Assembly: GCA_036651815.1 (NCBI GenBank)
Contig: JAVVXB010000024.1
Span: 1-49,177 of the forward strand
DNA from: JAVVXB01 sp036651815
GTDB taxonomy: Bacteria; Bacillota; Clostridia; Christensenellales; CAG-138
Reading direction: 5' to 3'
Length of the DNA: 49,177 nucleotides
Shown: positions 8,710 to 18,503 of the stretch, in pieces
Numbering within the stretch: position 1 is the first letter of the stretch
How the letters are laid out: each line of letters starts with the position of its first letter
Notes under the pieces: model-generated
Seen by the model: the letters and a program-made list of their open reading frames with translations, nothing else
Told to the model about the DNA's origin: nothing
Databases searched by the model: none
Translations under genes and position numbers: made by a program

Positions 8710-11054
8710 GATTTGCTTTCCTCCGCTTGTATAATAGTGTATAGATTAGAACCAAAATCACCGAGCATACGAATCTGATTTGTGTAGCCGGTGCCGAGAA
8801 ATGGACAGTTGAGTCGCACGCCTTGCATCAATTGACTACCCGAGGCACAATAGGTCTCCACGCAGTCCATCAGGGCAAAGTATCGGTTTGCTATGCGAAG
8901 AAGTATGCCATCTGGCGGCAGCTCCACGGGCAAAATATGCTTGAGCAGACCACCAAAACGACGGATGAAAACACGTTGCGGACGAGTTTTAAATTGATAT
9001 CGTTCAGAGGCGTGAAGCCCGGTAAGCTGCAGAATATCGTTTCCCTGTGCGGCAGACGTCTGCTGCTGAAAAAATCCCGCGATGGATTGCTTCTGGTCGG
9101 GGGATACGCATTGCCATATACAAGGCTTTCCATCCTGCTTGTTTGCACGGTAGAATCGTCCATACTGAAGTGTGCTGCGGCAATGTTTATAAAAAATGAT
9201 CTGGTCTTGAATTTCCTTTTTCTCGATAGGCGTGAGGTATTTAAGATCAAGCTCATACCCGAGACAGCCGAATGAGGCTACGTTAAAACGAGTGGATAGC
9301 GGCGTATCCCGGAGCGTTTGCTGGTGCGGTGCAGCGGAAACGTGTGCGCCCATGGCAGACAAAGGATATAAATAGGATAAGCCGCCCTGTATGGCAAGGC
9401 GTTCGATCGGGTCCGTATTGTCAGAAGACCAGACCTGCGGTGAAAAACACAACATGCCAAGATCGAAACGATTGCCGCCGCTGGAGCAGGATTCCAGCAA
9501 AATCTGCGGACGAGGCCGAAAGATACGTGTTAGCACATCATACAGGCCAAGGATGTAACGATGAAAAAATTCGCCCTGATTGGCGAGATAGGAAGAATAG
9601 GCATCGCTGATGGATCGGTTCATGTCCCACTTGACATAATCGATTTGAGCGTCATCCAAGATGAAACCTACCTTGGAAACAATGTAGTCGCGTACTGTAG
9701 GATTACATAGGTCAAGCACGAGTTGATTGCGCCCGAAGGTTGGCTTGCGGCCTGGAGAAACAATAGCGTATTCTGGATGCGCACGATAAAGATCGCTGTC
9801 CGGGTTGACCATTTCCGGTTCGAACCAAAGACCAAATTGCATGCCAAGTTGATGAATCTGCCCGGAAAAGTGCTTCATACCCCGGGGTAATTTCTTTTGG
9901 TTAATTGTGTAATCACCCAGACCAGCGGTATCGGAATTGCGTGCGCCGAACCAGCCATCATCCAACACAAACAGCTCAATGCCAAGCTTTTTTGCCTGCC
10001 GGGCAAGACGAAGTAGTTTCCTCCGTGTGAATTGAAAAAAATAGGCTTCCCAATGATTGATCAGCACCGGCCGTTCCTTGCCTTTCCAATCGCCGCGCAC
10101 AATATGCCGATTGATAAAGTCATGAAAGTGCGCACTCATGCCGTTGAATCCGCCATCGGAGCAGGTCATGATAGCCTCCGGCGTCTCAAACCGTTCTCCC
10201 TGATGCAAACACCATTCGAAACAATGCGGATGGATGCCGAGTTGTATGCGTACCAAGTTTGTACCGGAAAGCTCCGCATGACTCATGTGATTACCGCTAT
10301 AAATGAGATTAAAACCGTATACAAGTCCGTGATCCTCTGTGGCATTGCCGGCATAAAGCAGAAAACCGGGGTTGTTTCGATTGCTGGAAGCACCGGTAAT
10401 CGAGCCGCTGATAAAAGTACCATATTGCAGCTTTCGGTCGTGTCGGTGTGTTTCATGTATCCAGCCACCGTCGAAGGTGACAAGGGAAAAGTCTTGATTT
10501 TCCATATCCAATTGCATACTCATGAAACGTCGGATGATCAGTGACTGTTCGTTGTTATTTTCCAGAATTGCTCGCCGTGTGATGATGTCCGTTTCATCAT
10601 AGGTGGTGTATAGCAGGTGTAGCAACACATCGTTGACTTGATCGCGAAGCGTTACAGTCAACGTACTGCACGCTTGGTTCTCCCCATAAGCACCAGGCAG
10701 TGCTTCCGGTGCGAAAAATCCGTCTCGTAGGGTATGCGTTTCATAAATGAAGTCGCTCGAAAACGAACCGTCCGGCATTTTGGCTTCCAAAGGTGGCTGC
10801 CGGTAATCCCCGCAACCGATGCCGGACCATTCGAAACACAGCGTATCAAGACTGTAATTTTCCGTAGAATTGTCACCATAAGCAACCGTGCTTCCAATAG
10901 GTGCCGTATGCTTCAGCACGAGGGAATCTACATTGTCCCGGGGGATGCGCATGCCATAATACACATGTTCCAACTGCCCGTGTGGCGTAATTCGAAAAAC
11001 ATAGCTTGTATGAGCAGTATCCAGCCAAAAACACGGGGGATTGCAGACGATCAT
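8706..11054 (-). CDS. Alpha-galactosidase, glycoside hydrolase family 36
   Basis: Removes terminal alpha-galactose from oligosaccharides such as melibiose or raffinose in the cytoplasm. The GH36 core is clear: LDDGWFGAR (about residue 365), YVKWDMNR with the nucleophile Asp about residue 477, and SSDNTDP with the acid/base Asp about residue 545. The N-terminal beta-sandwich and C-terminal beta domain bring it to 782 residues, normal for bacterial GH36 tetramers. The ATG at 11054 is preferred over the upstream one at 11081 because AAAGGA lies nine bases before it and it overlaps the GH1 stop as ATGA. No signal peptide, so the substrate must be imported, in keeping with the symporter that follows. 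Activity on other alpha-linked sugars cannot be excluded. Confidence 0.92.
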   Translation of the reverse strand: MIVCNPPCFWLDTAHTSYVFRITPHGQLEHVYYGMRIPRDNVDSLVLKHTAPIGSTVAYGDNSTENYSLDTLCFEWSGIGCGDYRQPPLEAKMPDGSFSSDFIYETHTLRDGFFAPEALPGAYGENQACSTLTVTLRDQVNDVLLHLLYTTYDETDIITRRAILENNNEQSLIIRRFMSMQLDMENQDFSLVTFDGGWIHETHRHDRKLQYGTFISGSITGASSNRNNPGFLLYAGNATEDHGLVYGFNLIYSGNHMSHAELSGTNLVRIQLGIHPHCFEWCLHQGERFETPEAIMTCSDGGFNGMSAHFHDFINRHIVRGDWKGKERPVLINHWEAYFFQFTRRKLLRLARQAKKLGIELFVLDDGWFGARNSDTAGLGDYTINQKKLPRGMKHFSGQIHQLGMQFGLWFEPEMVNPDSDLYRAHPEYAIVSPGRKPTFGRNQLVLDLCNPTVRDYIVSKVGFILDDAQIDYVKWDMNRSISDAYSSYLANQGEFFHRYILGLYDVLTRIFRPRPQILLESCSSGGNRFDLGMLCFSPQVWSSDNTDPIERLAIQGGLSYLYPLSAMGAHVSAAPHQQTLRDTPLSTRFNVASFGCLGYELDLKYLTPIEKKEIQDQIIFYKHCRSTLQYGRFYRANKQDGKPCIWQCVSPDQKQSIAGFFQQQTSAAQGNDILQLTGLHASERYQFKTRPQRVFIRRFGGLLKHILPVELPPDGILLRIANRYFALMDCVETYCASGSQLMQGVRLNCPFLGTGYTNQIRMLGDFGSNLYTIIQAEESKS

Positions 11055-12361
11055 TTTGCAAAATCCTTTCGTTGTATACACGGGTACGCTTGCCTATCAA
11101 CGTAGTGAGCGTACATTTCCTCGGTGACGCCATTGTTTTGGATGATCTCCTGATAGAAACGGCCGCTGTCCTTGAGTGTACGCGTTTGCGTAGGGTAGTC
11201 AACCTTTACAAGGCCAAAGCGTGCGCTTTCGCCTTCGAGCCACTCAAAGTTATCGAGGAAGCACCAGTGGTAGTAGCGCTTGATTGGCAGAGGGGAAGCG
11301 GCAATGGCTTGCAGATGGTCGAATAGATAACGGCAACGGAATAAATCTTGGTTGTCACACGTACCATTTTCTGTAATATAGATTGGCAGTGGACGTATCC
11401 GGTACATTTTTTCGGCGACCTCCACAATTCCACTTGGATAGATTTCCCAACCAAGATCATTTTTGGGAACGTTCAATAAGAAACCGTCGGAAAAGCCGGA
11501 AACAGCATGGCGCGCATAATAGTTTACGCCGTGAAAATCTACAAACTGCGTTCCGACCACATGGGTTATACATTTGAGTGGCCATGTGCAGCGGCCTGTC
11601 GTCATTGCCAGAGAAAGACTGCCCTGAAAGAAGCGTTCCATTAGGGAAGTTGTTATGCAGTGAATTGGATTTTTGGGATTTGCAGGGACGAATATACAGA
11701 GATGATTGGCAAATCCTACCTTTGTTTCAGCAAGCCCCAATTCGCTTCGGATACGATGGATCAACTTATACGCCTGTAAATGAGTGGAGACGAGCACGGA
11801 CATGACTTGAACGGTCCTGTTAAAGGAACGTTTTCCCGGCGGCCAATCGCCGAAGAAAAAACCATTGACGGCATAGACGTTCGGTTCGTTGATGGTGATG
11901 TACTCGTTGACCAGTCCGCCAAATGATCGAACAATGTGTTCAACGAAGCGCAGAAACAGGGGTATGTTGTCCTGCGTTTCAAATCCGCCAAGGGCTTCAA
12001 ACCAAAGTGGATTTGTGAAATGGTGCAGCGTTACGAGCGGCGTGATGCCATGTGCTCGCAGCAAGGCCAGTTCTGCCAAATAGTGCGAAATGGCTTGTTC
12101 GCTGAACGTACCTTCTTCCGGTTCGATGCGCGCCCACTCAACGCCGAACCGATAGATGGGAATATCCATCCGGGCAAGAAGCTCAGTGTCCTCACGCCAC
12201 AGGTGATAATGATCATCTGCCCGCTCAGGTGAGGTATTATCTTTGATATGCCCGTCGTCTGCCCATGAAATCCAAGAGCTATCCATTTTGCCGCCCTCAA
12301 TTTGCGTGGCGGCTGTTGCAACGCCAAGCTGAAAATTTCCGGAAAAGGAAAAGGAAGCCAT
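11051..12361 (-). CDS. Beta-glucosidase-type enzyme, glycoside hydrolase family 1
   Basis: A retaining beta-glycosidase with a TIM-barrel fold. The N-terminal FQLGVATAATQIEGG signature, the acid/base Glu in TINEP (residue 159) and the nucleophile Glu in ITENG (residue 331) are all present, as is the substrate-binding segment WCFLDNFEWLEG. At 436 residues it is a typical single-domain GH1. No signal peptide is seen. It is the first gene of the operon, directly behind the operator-containing promoter. Its partnership with GH36 suggests the imported sugar carries both alpha-galactosyl and beta-glycosyl linkages, or a mixture of galactosides; specificity (glucoside, galactoside or phospho-sugar) cannot be read reliably. 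Confidence 0.92.
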   Translation of the reverse strand: MASFSFSGNFQLGVATAATQIEGGKMDSSWISWADDGHIKDNTSPERADDHYHLWREDTELLARMDIPIYRFGVEWARIEPEEGTFSEQAISHYLAELALLRAHGITPLVTLHHFTNPLWFEALGGFETQDNIPLFLRFVEHIVRSFGGLVNEYITINEPNVYAVNGFFFGDWPPGKRSFNRTVQVMSVLVSTHLQAYKLIHRIRSELGLAETKVGFANHLCIFVPANPKNPIHCITTSLMERFFQGSLSLAMTTGRCTWPLKCITHVVGTQFVDFHGVNYYARHAVSGFSDGFLLNVPKNDLGWEIYPSGIVEVAEKMYRIRPLPIYITENGTCDNQDLFRCRYLFDHLQAIAASPLPIKRYYHWCFLDNFEWLEGESARFGLVKVDYPTQTRTLKDSGRFYQEIIQNNGVTEEMYAHYVDRQAYPCIQRKDFAK

Positions 12362-12387
12362 AGAAACCTCCCGACATGTTTTCTTCT

Positions 12388-12423
12388 ATTGTAAAGCGTC
12401 ACATTGGGCTACGTCAATGTGAC
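12388..12423 (-). promoter_or_regulatory. Promoter and operator of the glycoside operon
   Basis: On the minus strand TTGACG (12417-12412) is followed after 18 bases by TACAAT (12393-12388). A perfect 9-base inverted repeat, GTCACATTG (12398-12406) and CAATGTGAC (12415-12423), covers the -35 and most of the spacer. A dyad in this place normally binds a repressor that blocks RNA polymerase. No regulator gene for the operon is in the window. Confidence 0.75.
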
Positions 12424-12473
12424 ATTTTGTTGAATAGAATATGTCGATTGTCTATAAAATTATATATCATCAG

Positions 12474-12502
12474 TTGACAAACGCACCTAGACTTGATATA
12501 AA
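12474..12502 (+). promoter_or_regulatory. Promoter of the amino acid permease
   Basis: A consensus TTGACA at 12474-12479 is followed after 17 bases by TATAAA at 12497-12502. The predicted start is about 30 bases before the gene, and an AAGGGGG binding site precedes the ATG at 12538. The promoter diverges from that of the glycoside operon. Confidence 0.88.
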
Positions 12503-12537
12503 GATATGTACGCATATTATAAAGGGGGCAATATTTT

Positions 12538-13926
12538 ATGGAAACAAAGATGAAAGAAAAATACGGACTATTTACTGCAATTTCAATGGTTGTCGGCATT
12601 GTAATTGGATCCGGCATCTTTTTTAAAGCGGGCAAGGTGCTCAACAATACCGGCGGAAACATGCTGCAGACGCTAGTTGTTGTTGCGATCGTCGGCCTTG
12701 TCATGATCATTTGTTCGTTGATTTTCGCTTCGCTTGCCACTCGTTATGAGAAGGTCAATGGCATCGTTGATTATGCGGAAGTCATGGTAGGGCCAAAATA
12801 CGGATACTTCGTTGCCTGGTTTATGACGACTATTTACTATCCGTCACTGACCTCCTGCCTTGCGTGGGTATCCGCTCAGTACACTTGCGCGCTGTTTGGC
12901 TTTGATGTTGCGGGGAGCGCTCATGTTGCAATTGGTGCATTTTATCTGGTTGCAATTTATGCCATGAATGCCCTTAGCCCCAAAATTGGTGGAAAATTTC
13001 AAGTTTCCACAACTGTGATTAAGTTGATTCCGTTGGTGCTGATGGCCGTCGTCGGTACGATTGCTGGTCTTGTCAATGGATTGACGGTAGATGCGTTTGT
13101 GCAGACAACCCAGCAGATTGCCCAATCTGGTAGTGGAGGAATGCTTGGCGCAATTGTTGCCTTTGCGTTTGCCTATGAAGGCTGGATCATTGCAACGTCA
13201 ATCAATGCGGAACTGAAAAACTCCAAAAAAAATCTGCCGAAAGCACTCATTATTGGAGCTATCATCGTAATTGCCGTGTATCTGTGCTACTTCCTTGGTC
13301 TGACTGGCTCCATGGGCGTTTCGGATATGATTAATGCTGGCGACAACCTGCCGGGGATTGCATTCACCAATGTCTTTGGTCGCTTTGTGGGCAGCATCAT
13401 CTATGTACTAATCGTTATCTCCTGCCTTGGCACAACCAATGGTCTGATGATGGGCAGCATCCGCGGCGCGTACTCCATTGCAGCGCGTAGGCGCGGTATT
13501 GCACCGGACTCCCTTTCAGAGATTGATCCACATTCCAATGCCCCCACGAATTCGGCAATTGTCGGTTTGCTTATTTGTACCCTGTGGTTCTTCTATTGGC
13601 AGATTTGTTTCTTCCAAGGCCGTGTGCTTGGAACCATTGCCCTGCCTGCGTTCATGACCTGGGAGCCGGATGAATTGCCGATTATTACGCTGTATGGAAG
13701 CTATATTCCGATCTTTATCAGCATGATGATCAAAGAGAAGAACCTGAGCAAATTCCAGCGTGTCTTCATGCCGTTGCTCGGGGTAATTGCTTGTGGTTTC
13801 ATGGTCTTCTGTGCCTTCTATGCATATGGCATAGACAGTCTGTACTATCTTGCTTTGTTTGCAATTGTGATGGTGATTGGTGCGTTCTTCATGAAAGAAA
13901 AGAAAATGATTCAGGCGAAGAAGTAA
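12538..13926 (+). CDS. APC-superfamily amino acid permease
   Basis: A 12-helix amino acid transporter of the APC superfamily, most like the LAT/SteT/YfnA group of exchangers and proton symporters. The first helix carries the substrate-binding signature GIVIGSGIFFK (about residues 20-30), and a conserved FAFAYEGWI segment sits in helix 6. The length, 462 residues, is normal. It stands alone between its own strong promoter and a strong terminator. The amino acid carried cannot be deduced from the sequence. Confidence 0.88.
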   Translation: METKMKEKYGLFTAISMVVGIVIGSGIFFKAGKVLNNTGGNMLQTLVVVAIVGLVMIICSLIFASLATRYEKVNGIVDYAEVMVGPKYGYFVAWFMTTIYYPSLTSCLAWVSAQYTCALFGFDVAGSAHVAIGAFYLVAIYAMNALSPKIGGKFQVSTTVIKLIPLVLMAVVGTIAGLVNGLTVDAFVQTTQQIAQSGSGGMLGAIVAFAFAYEGWIIATSINAELKNSKKNLPKALIIGAIIVIAVYLCYFLGLTGSMGVSDMINAGDNLPGIAFTNVFGRFVGSIIYVLIVISCLGTTNGLMMGSIRGAYSIAARRRGIAPDSLSEIDPHSNAPTNSAIVGLLICTLWFFYWQICFFQGRVLGTIALPAFMTWEPDELPIITLYGSYIPIFISMMIKEKNLSKFQRVFMPLLGVIACGFMVFCAFYAYGIDSLYYLALFAIVMVIGAFFMKEKKMIQAKK

Positions 13927-13980
13927 TTCGTATTTGGTACAAATAGAAACGTCCAATCAGGACGCATGGTTTAATGAATT

Positions 13981-14016
13981 AAAACCCCCATGGCTTAAAT
14001 GAAGCATGGGGGTTTT
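13981..14016. terminator. Strong intrinsic terminator after the permease
   Basis: Two perfect 12-base arms (13981-13992 and 14005-14016, AAAACCCCCATG and its complement) surround a 12-base loop. The arms end in T on one strand and start with A on the other, giving a strong stem with a U-tract. It separates the permease from kdpA. Confidence 0.9.
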
Positions 14017-14155
14017 GCTTGTTAACGCTGAGAAAAAATATGCTTCTACCTTTGAAATCGTGACGAAATCTTGACGCTATGAGTTTGTATATGAACACTG
14101 CATTGACACGTATTATGCTATATTGCAAGTAGTAAACAGCAATTGGGGGAGAATC

Positions 14156-15841
14156 ATGAATTGGATTCTATTACAGGACGTTGTATCGATCGTGGTACTG
14201 GTGGTGTTATCCGTGCCGCTAGGAATCTATACATATCGCGTCATGATGGGTGAACGGGTGTTTCTATCGGGAGTGATTGGACCGGTTGAGCGGTGTATTC
14301 TACGGTTTATGGATGTACCGGGAGATGACGAAATGAGTGCGAAAAAATATATCCGTTCGGTACTGCTGTTCAGCTTTGTGGGCTTCCTACTGCTGATGGC
14401 ACTGCTGATGGCGCAGGGATGGTTGCCACTCAATCCGCAGAAATTTCCCGGTGTTCCGGTGGATTTGGCGTTTAATATTTCTGCGAGCTTTGTGACCAAT
14501 ACCAACTGGCAAGCGTATGCAGGGCAAACGACACTATCGAATTTGACACAGCTGATGGGATTAACTGTGCAGAACTTCGTTTCTGCAGCAACTGGGATGA
14601 GTGTTGTATTTGCGTTGATTCGGGGATTTATCAGAAAACAGATGCGTACACTTGGAAGCTTTTGGGTGGATCTTGTGCGGAGCGTTCTATACGTGATGCT
14701 GCCACTTTCTGTCCTGGTCGCATTGCTGCTCGTTTCACAGGGCGTGGTTCAGTCCTTTGATGCATTTGGACAGTATGCAGCCTATGAAAGCGGTGCGTTG
14801 CAAACGTTGCCTCTGGGGCCGGCTGCAAGTCAAATTGCAATCAAGCAGTTGGGGACGAACGGCGGTGGCTTTTTCGGCGCAAATTCCGCATATCCATTGG
14901 AAAACCCAACAGCGCTTTCCAACTGGATTCAGCTCTTAAGCATACTGCTGATTCCTGCATCGCTGTGCGTTGCATTTGGGCATGCAGTGAACGATAAGCG
15001 GCAGGGTAGAACCTTATATGTTGTGATGCTTGTACTGTTTGTCGGTGCGCTTGCGGCAACAACTCTGTGCGAATTACATGCTGCGCCGGAATATGCGGGT
15101 GTTGTGGTTTCAGGCAATCTGGAGGGCAAGGAAGTTCTGCATGGGATTGGTGGATCCACGTTGTGGGCAACGGCAACCACCGCTGCGTCCAATGGATCGG
15201 TGAATGCTTCGTTGGATAGTTTCACACCGCTGGGTGGATTGGTACCAATGTTTCTCATGCAGTTGGGCGAAATTGTATTTGGTGGGATCGGCAGTGGTCT
15301 TTATGGCATGCTGGCGTTTGTACTGCTCACGGTATTCATAGCGGGACTAATGGTTGGCCGCACGCCGGAATATCTTGGGAAGAAGGTAGAACCCTTTGAT
15401 ATGAAAATGGTGTGCTTGATTGTACTTATTCCACCGGTACTGACATTGCTTGGCACAGCCGTTGCGGTGATGATGCCAGAAGCGCAAACTTGGCTTGGCA
15501 ACAGTGGGGCACATGGATTTTCCGAAATTCTTTATGCGTTTACGTCTATGGGTAACAACAATGGCAGCGCATTTGCTGGTTTTGTTGCCGATACCTCATT
15601 TGCGAACCTGATCGGTGGCATGATGATGCTGCTGGGGCGCTTCGTACCGCTGATAGCGGTGCTGTATCTCGCTGGCAACATGGCCGGAAAAAAAGCAGTT
15701 GCGTCTGGCGATGGCACGTTGTCAACTGCGAACCTGATGTTTGCGGGGTTGTTACTGGGTGTGATTCTGATCATTGCGGCGTTGAGCTTTTTACCTGCGT
15801 TGGCGCTTGGACCTATGGCAGATCACTTTAACATGCGATAA
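14156..15841 (+). CDS. kdpA: Potassium-transporting ATPase, potassium-binding subunit KdpA
   Basis: The K+-selective channel-like subunit of the Kdp high-affinity potassium pump. Selectivity-filter loops are visible: TNTNWQAYAGQ, GTNGGGFFGANSAYPLENPT, and SMGNNNGSAFAG late in the protein. About ten membrane helices and 561 residues fit the family. The ATG at 14156 is chosen because GGGGGAG stands five bases before it and the protein then starts MNWILLQDVV; an upstream start at 14123 adds 11 non-family residues. An extended -10-like TGCTATATT at 14116-14124 may be the promoter, but I see no good -35, as expected for a KdpE-activated promoter. No kdpF-like small gene is seen. Confidence 0.97.
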   Translation: MNWILLQDVVSIVVLVVLSVPLGIYTYRVMMGERVFLSGVIGPVERCILRFMDVPGDDEMSAKKYIRSVLLFSFVGFLLLMALLMAQGWLPLNPQKFPGVPVDLAFNISASFVTNTNWQAYAGQTTLSNLTQLMGLTVQNFVSAATGMSVVFALIRGFIRKQMRTLGSFWVDLVRSVLYVMLPLSVLVALLLVSQGVVQSFDAFGQYAAYESGALQTLPLGPAASQIAIKQLGTNGGGFFGANSAYPLENPTALSNWIQLLSILLIPASLCVAFGHAVNDKRQGRTLYVVMLVLFVGALAATTLCELHAAPEYAGVVVSGNLEGKEVLHGIGGSTLWATATTAASNGSVNASLDSFTPLGGLVPMFLMQLGEIVFGGIGSGLYGMLAFVLLTVFIAGLMVGRTPEYLGKKVEPFDMKMVCLIVLIPPVLTLLGTAVAVMMPEAQTWLGNSGAHGFSEILYAFTSMGNNNGSAFAGFVADTSFANLIGGMMMLLGRFVPLIAVLYLAGNMAGKKAVASGDGTLSTANLMFAGLLLGVILIIAALSFLPALALGPMADHFNMR

Positions 15842-15854
15842 TGGAGATAACAAA

Positions 15855-17909
15855 ATGAAATATACCACTGGTTCCCATGTGTTTTTCGATGCGCTTCGAC
15901 AATCCTTTATCAAGCTCAATCCTCGTGTGCAGATCAAAAATCCAGTGATGATGGTCGTCTATGTGGGCGCGATCGTCACGACGGTTCTGGCTGTATTGTC
16001 TTATGCTGGAATTGGTAATGAGGGGCGCGGTTATGTTGTAACGATCGCGTTGATCCTATGGTTTACGGTGCTGTTTGCAAACTTTGCAGAGGCAATTGCG
16101 GAGGGACGTGGACGTGCGCAGGCCGATAGCCTGAGAAGCGCACGCAAGGATGTTAAGGCAAAAAAACTAAAAAATCCTGCAGACCAAACAAATTATAGTG
16201 AAGTGTTGTCCAATAGCCTCAAACGCGGAGATGTGGTGCTTGTAAAAGCAGGTGAGCAAATTCCAATGGATGGAGAAGTTATAGAGGGTGCGGCTTCGGT
16301 GGATGAGAGCGCAATTACTGGCGAATCCGCCCCCGTCATCCGGGAGTCAGGCGGCGACCGCAGTGCAGTTACCGGTGGCACGACACTACTGTCGGACTGG
16401 ATCATTGTCCGTGTAACGGCAGAGGCAGGAGAAAGTTTCCTGGACAAGATGATTGCGATGGTGGAGGGAGCGTCCCGCAAAAAAACACCAAATGAAATTG
16501 CACTTCAAATTCTGTTGGTTACGCTGACGATCATCTTTGTTATCGTGACAGCGACACTGATGCCATTTTCTGCGTTTGCTAGTAAGCAGGCGGGAGTTGG
16601 GCAAGCAATTTCATTGACAAATGTGATTGCACTCTTGGTCTGTCTTGCACCGACGACGATTGGCGCGCTTTTGTCTTCTATCGGTATTGCCGGCATGAGC
16701 CGGCTCAACCGTGCAAATGTACTTGCCATGAGTGGACGTGCAATTGAAGCTGCGGGCGATGTTGATGTACTGCTGCTGGATAAAACGGGCACGATTACGC
16801 TCGGCAATCGTCAAGCAAGCGAGTTTTTGCCAGTTGCGGGCGTGACAGAACGAACGTTGGCTGATGCGGCACAATTGGCATCCATTGCGGACGAGACGGC
16901 CGAAGGCCGCAGTATCGTTGTATTGGCTAAGGATAAATTCCATATACGTGGGCGCGATTTGACAGAGCTGAATGCGACCTTTGTGCAGTTTTCTGCCAAG
17001 ACCCGTATGAGTGGAATCGATTTTAAAGGTAATGAAATTCGAAAAGGCGCTGCGGATGCGGTGAGAACCTATGTCCTGCAAAACGGGGGCACGTATCCTG
17101 ATGAATGTGAACAACTGGTTCGGAAAATTGCGGGGATGGGAGGGACGCCATTAGTGGTGGCAGAAAATCATGAGATATTAGGCGTAATCTATCTCAAGGA
17201 TATTGTAAAGAACGGAGTAAAGGAGCGTTTTGAGGATCTGCGCAAGATGGGAATCAAGACGGTGATGATCACGGGTGATAACCCAATGACTGCGGCTGCC
17301 ATTGCAGCGGAAGCGGGGGTGGACGATTTTTTGGCCGAAGCTACGCCGGATGCAAAGCTGGAGCTGATCCGTGATTATCAAGCCAAGGGCCATCTTGTTG
17401 CGATGACGGGTGATGGGACGAACGACGCGCCCGCTTTGGCACAGGCGGACGTTGCAGTGGCGATGAACACGGGTACGCAAGCCGCCAAGGAAGCGGGGAA
17501 TATGGTTGATCTAGATTCCAGTCCAACAAAGCTGATTGACATTGTACGCATTGGGAAGCAGTTGCTGATGACACGCGGTGCGTTGACTACTTTCAGCGTG
17601 GCAAACGATGTGGCGAAATACTTTGCAATCATCCCGGTGCTGTTTTTTTCCATCTATCCGCAACTAGAAGCATTGAACTTTCTTGGCTTTGGTAGCACGC
17701 ACAGCGCAATTTTATCCGCAATACTGTATAATGCGCTGATCATTGTGGCGCTCATTCCGCTTTCACTCAAGGGGGTGAAATACCGGGAACTGCCGGCTGC
17801 TAAACTCATCCGTCGAAATGTACTATTATATGGCTTGGGTGGCGTGGTGGTTCCGTTTGTTGCGATTAAACTGATCGATATGGGGCTGGTCGCCTGTGGC
17901 GTTATGTAA
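15855..17909 (+). CDS. kdpB: Potassium-transporting ATPase, ATP-binding subunit KdpB
   Basis: The P-type ATPase subunit that drives K+ uptake by KdpA. Catalytic motifs are complete: TGES at 155-158 in the actuator domain, the phosphorylated Asp309 in DKTGT, the KGA and TGDN segments of the nucleotide domain, and TGDGTNDAPAL. The 684-residue length is typical. The ATG at 15855 follows a GGAG site and gives the family N-terminus; an upstream start at 15807 would overlap kdpA and lacks a binding site. It is 13 bases from kdpA and 14 from kdpC. Confidence 0.98.
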   Translation: MKYTTGSHVFFDALRQSFIKLNPRVQIKNPVMMVVYVGAIVTTVLAVLSYAGIGNEGRGYVVTIALILWFTVLFANFAEAIAEGRGRAQADSLRSARKDVKAKKLKNPADQTNYSEVLSNSLKRGDVVLVKAGEQIPMDGEVIEGAASVDESAITGESAPVIRESGGDRSAVTGGTTLLSDWIIVRVTAEAGESFLDKMIAMVEGASRKKTPNEIALQILLVTLTIIFVIVTATLMPFSAFASKQAGVGQAISLTNVIALLVCLAPTTIGALLSSIGIAGMSRLNRANVLAMSGRAIEAAGDVDVLLLDKTGTITLGNRQASEFLPVAGVTERTLADAAQLASIADETAEGRSIVVLAKDKFHIRGRDLTELNATFVQFSAKTRMSGIDFKGNEIRKGAADAVRTYVLQNGGTYPDECEQLVRKIAGMGGTPLVVAENHEILGVIYLKDIVKNGVKERFEDLRKMGIKTVMITGDNPMTAAAIAAEAGVDDFLAEATPDAKLELIRDYQAKGHLVAMTGDGTNDAPALAQADVAVAMNTGTQAAKEAGNMVDLDSSPTKLIDIVRIGKQLLMTRGALTTFSVANDVAKYFAIIPVLFFSIYPQLEALNFLGFGSTHSAILSAILYNALIIVALIPLSLKGVKYRELPAAKLIRRNVLLYGLGGVVVPFVAIKLIDMGLVACGVM

Positions 17910-17923
17910 GGAGAAATTATTAT

Positions 17924-18484
17924 ATGAAAGCACTTATGAATACATTGAAGCCGGCGCTTGTCGCGTTGCTTGTGATGACGATACTGTGCGGAATACTCTA
18001 TACGGCAGCAGTAACGGGGGTAGCGCAGCTATTATTTCAAAGTAAGGCCGATGGTAGCCGCATCATGATTGACCAAGCCGATGGAACGGCAAAGGAATAT
18101 GGCTCAGAGTTGATTGGCCAGAGCTTTACTCAGCCGCAGTATTTGATTGGCAGGCCAATGGGGGTGAGCAATCTATCTCCTGTTTGTGAAGAGCAGAGAA
18201 CGTTGGTGGCTGAGCGAGTGGACTGGTGGCACGCGTTGGATCCCAACAACACATCCGAAATCCCAATGGAACTGGTCACCACCTCTGGTAGCGGCGTGGA
18301 CCCGTATCTTTCCCCTGAGGCGGCCGCGTATCAAGTGTCCCGCATTGCCCGCGAACGTAAAATGGATGAGGAAACGGTGCGCGCGCTGATTACGACCTAT
18401 ACTACTGGCAGATTTCTTGGCGTTCTTGGGGAACCAGTGGTACACGTACTCAAAGTTAATTTAGCGCTGGATGGATTACTATAA
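17924..18484 (+). CDS. kdpC: Potassium-transporting ATPase, KdpC subunit
   Basis: Small accessory subunit that stabilises the KdpAB complex and raises its ATP affinity. One N-terminal membrane helix (about residues 10-35) is followed by the conserved soluble domain with GSELIGQSF, YLIGRP, SNLSP and the signature SGSGVDPYLSPEAA. The GRFLGVLGEPVVHVLKVNLAL C-terminus is typical. Length 186 residues. AAGGAG precedes the ATG. Third gene of kdpABCDE. Confidence 0.97.
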   Translation: MKALMNTLKPALVALLVMTILCGILYTAAVTGVAQLLFQSKADGSRIMIDQADGTAKEYGSELIGQSFTQPQYLIGRPMGVSNLSPVCEEQRTLVAERVDWWHALDPNNTSEIPMELVTTSGSGVDPYLSPEAAAYQVSRIARERKMDEETVRALITTYTTGRFLGVLGEPVVHVLKVNLALDGLL

Positions 18485-18503
18485 GCTTGATTTGTGATAA
18501 AAT

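Noticed and set aside
10032..10544. 170-codon plus-strand frame antisense to the GH36 gene
   Set aside because: The GH36 strand carries all family motifs; the antisense frame has none.
13927..14155. Possible c-di-AMP (ydaO-type) riboswitch before kdpA
   Set aside because: The gap is mostly filled by the permease terminator and the remaining sequence shows no recognisable ydaO motifs; kdpDE provides regulation.
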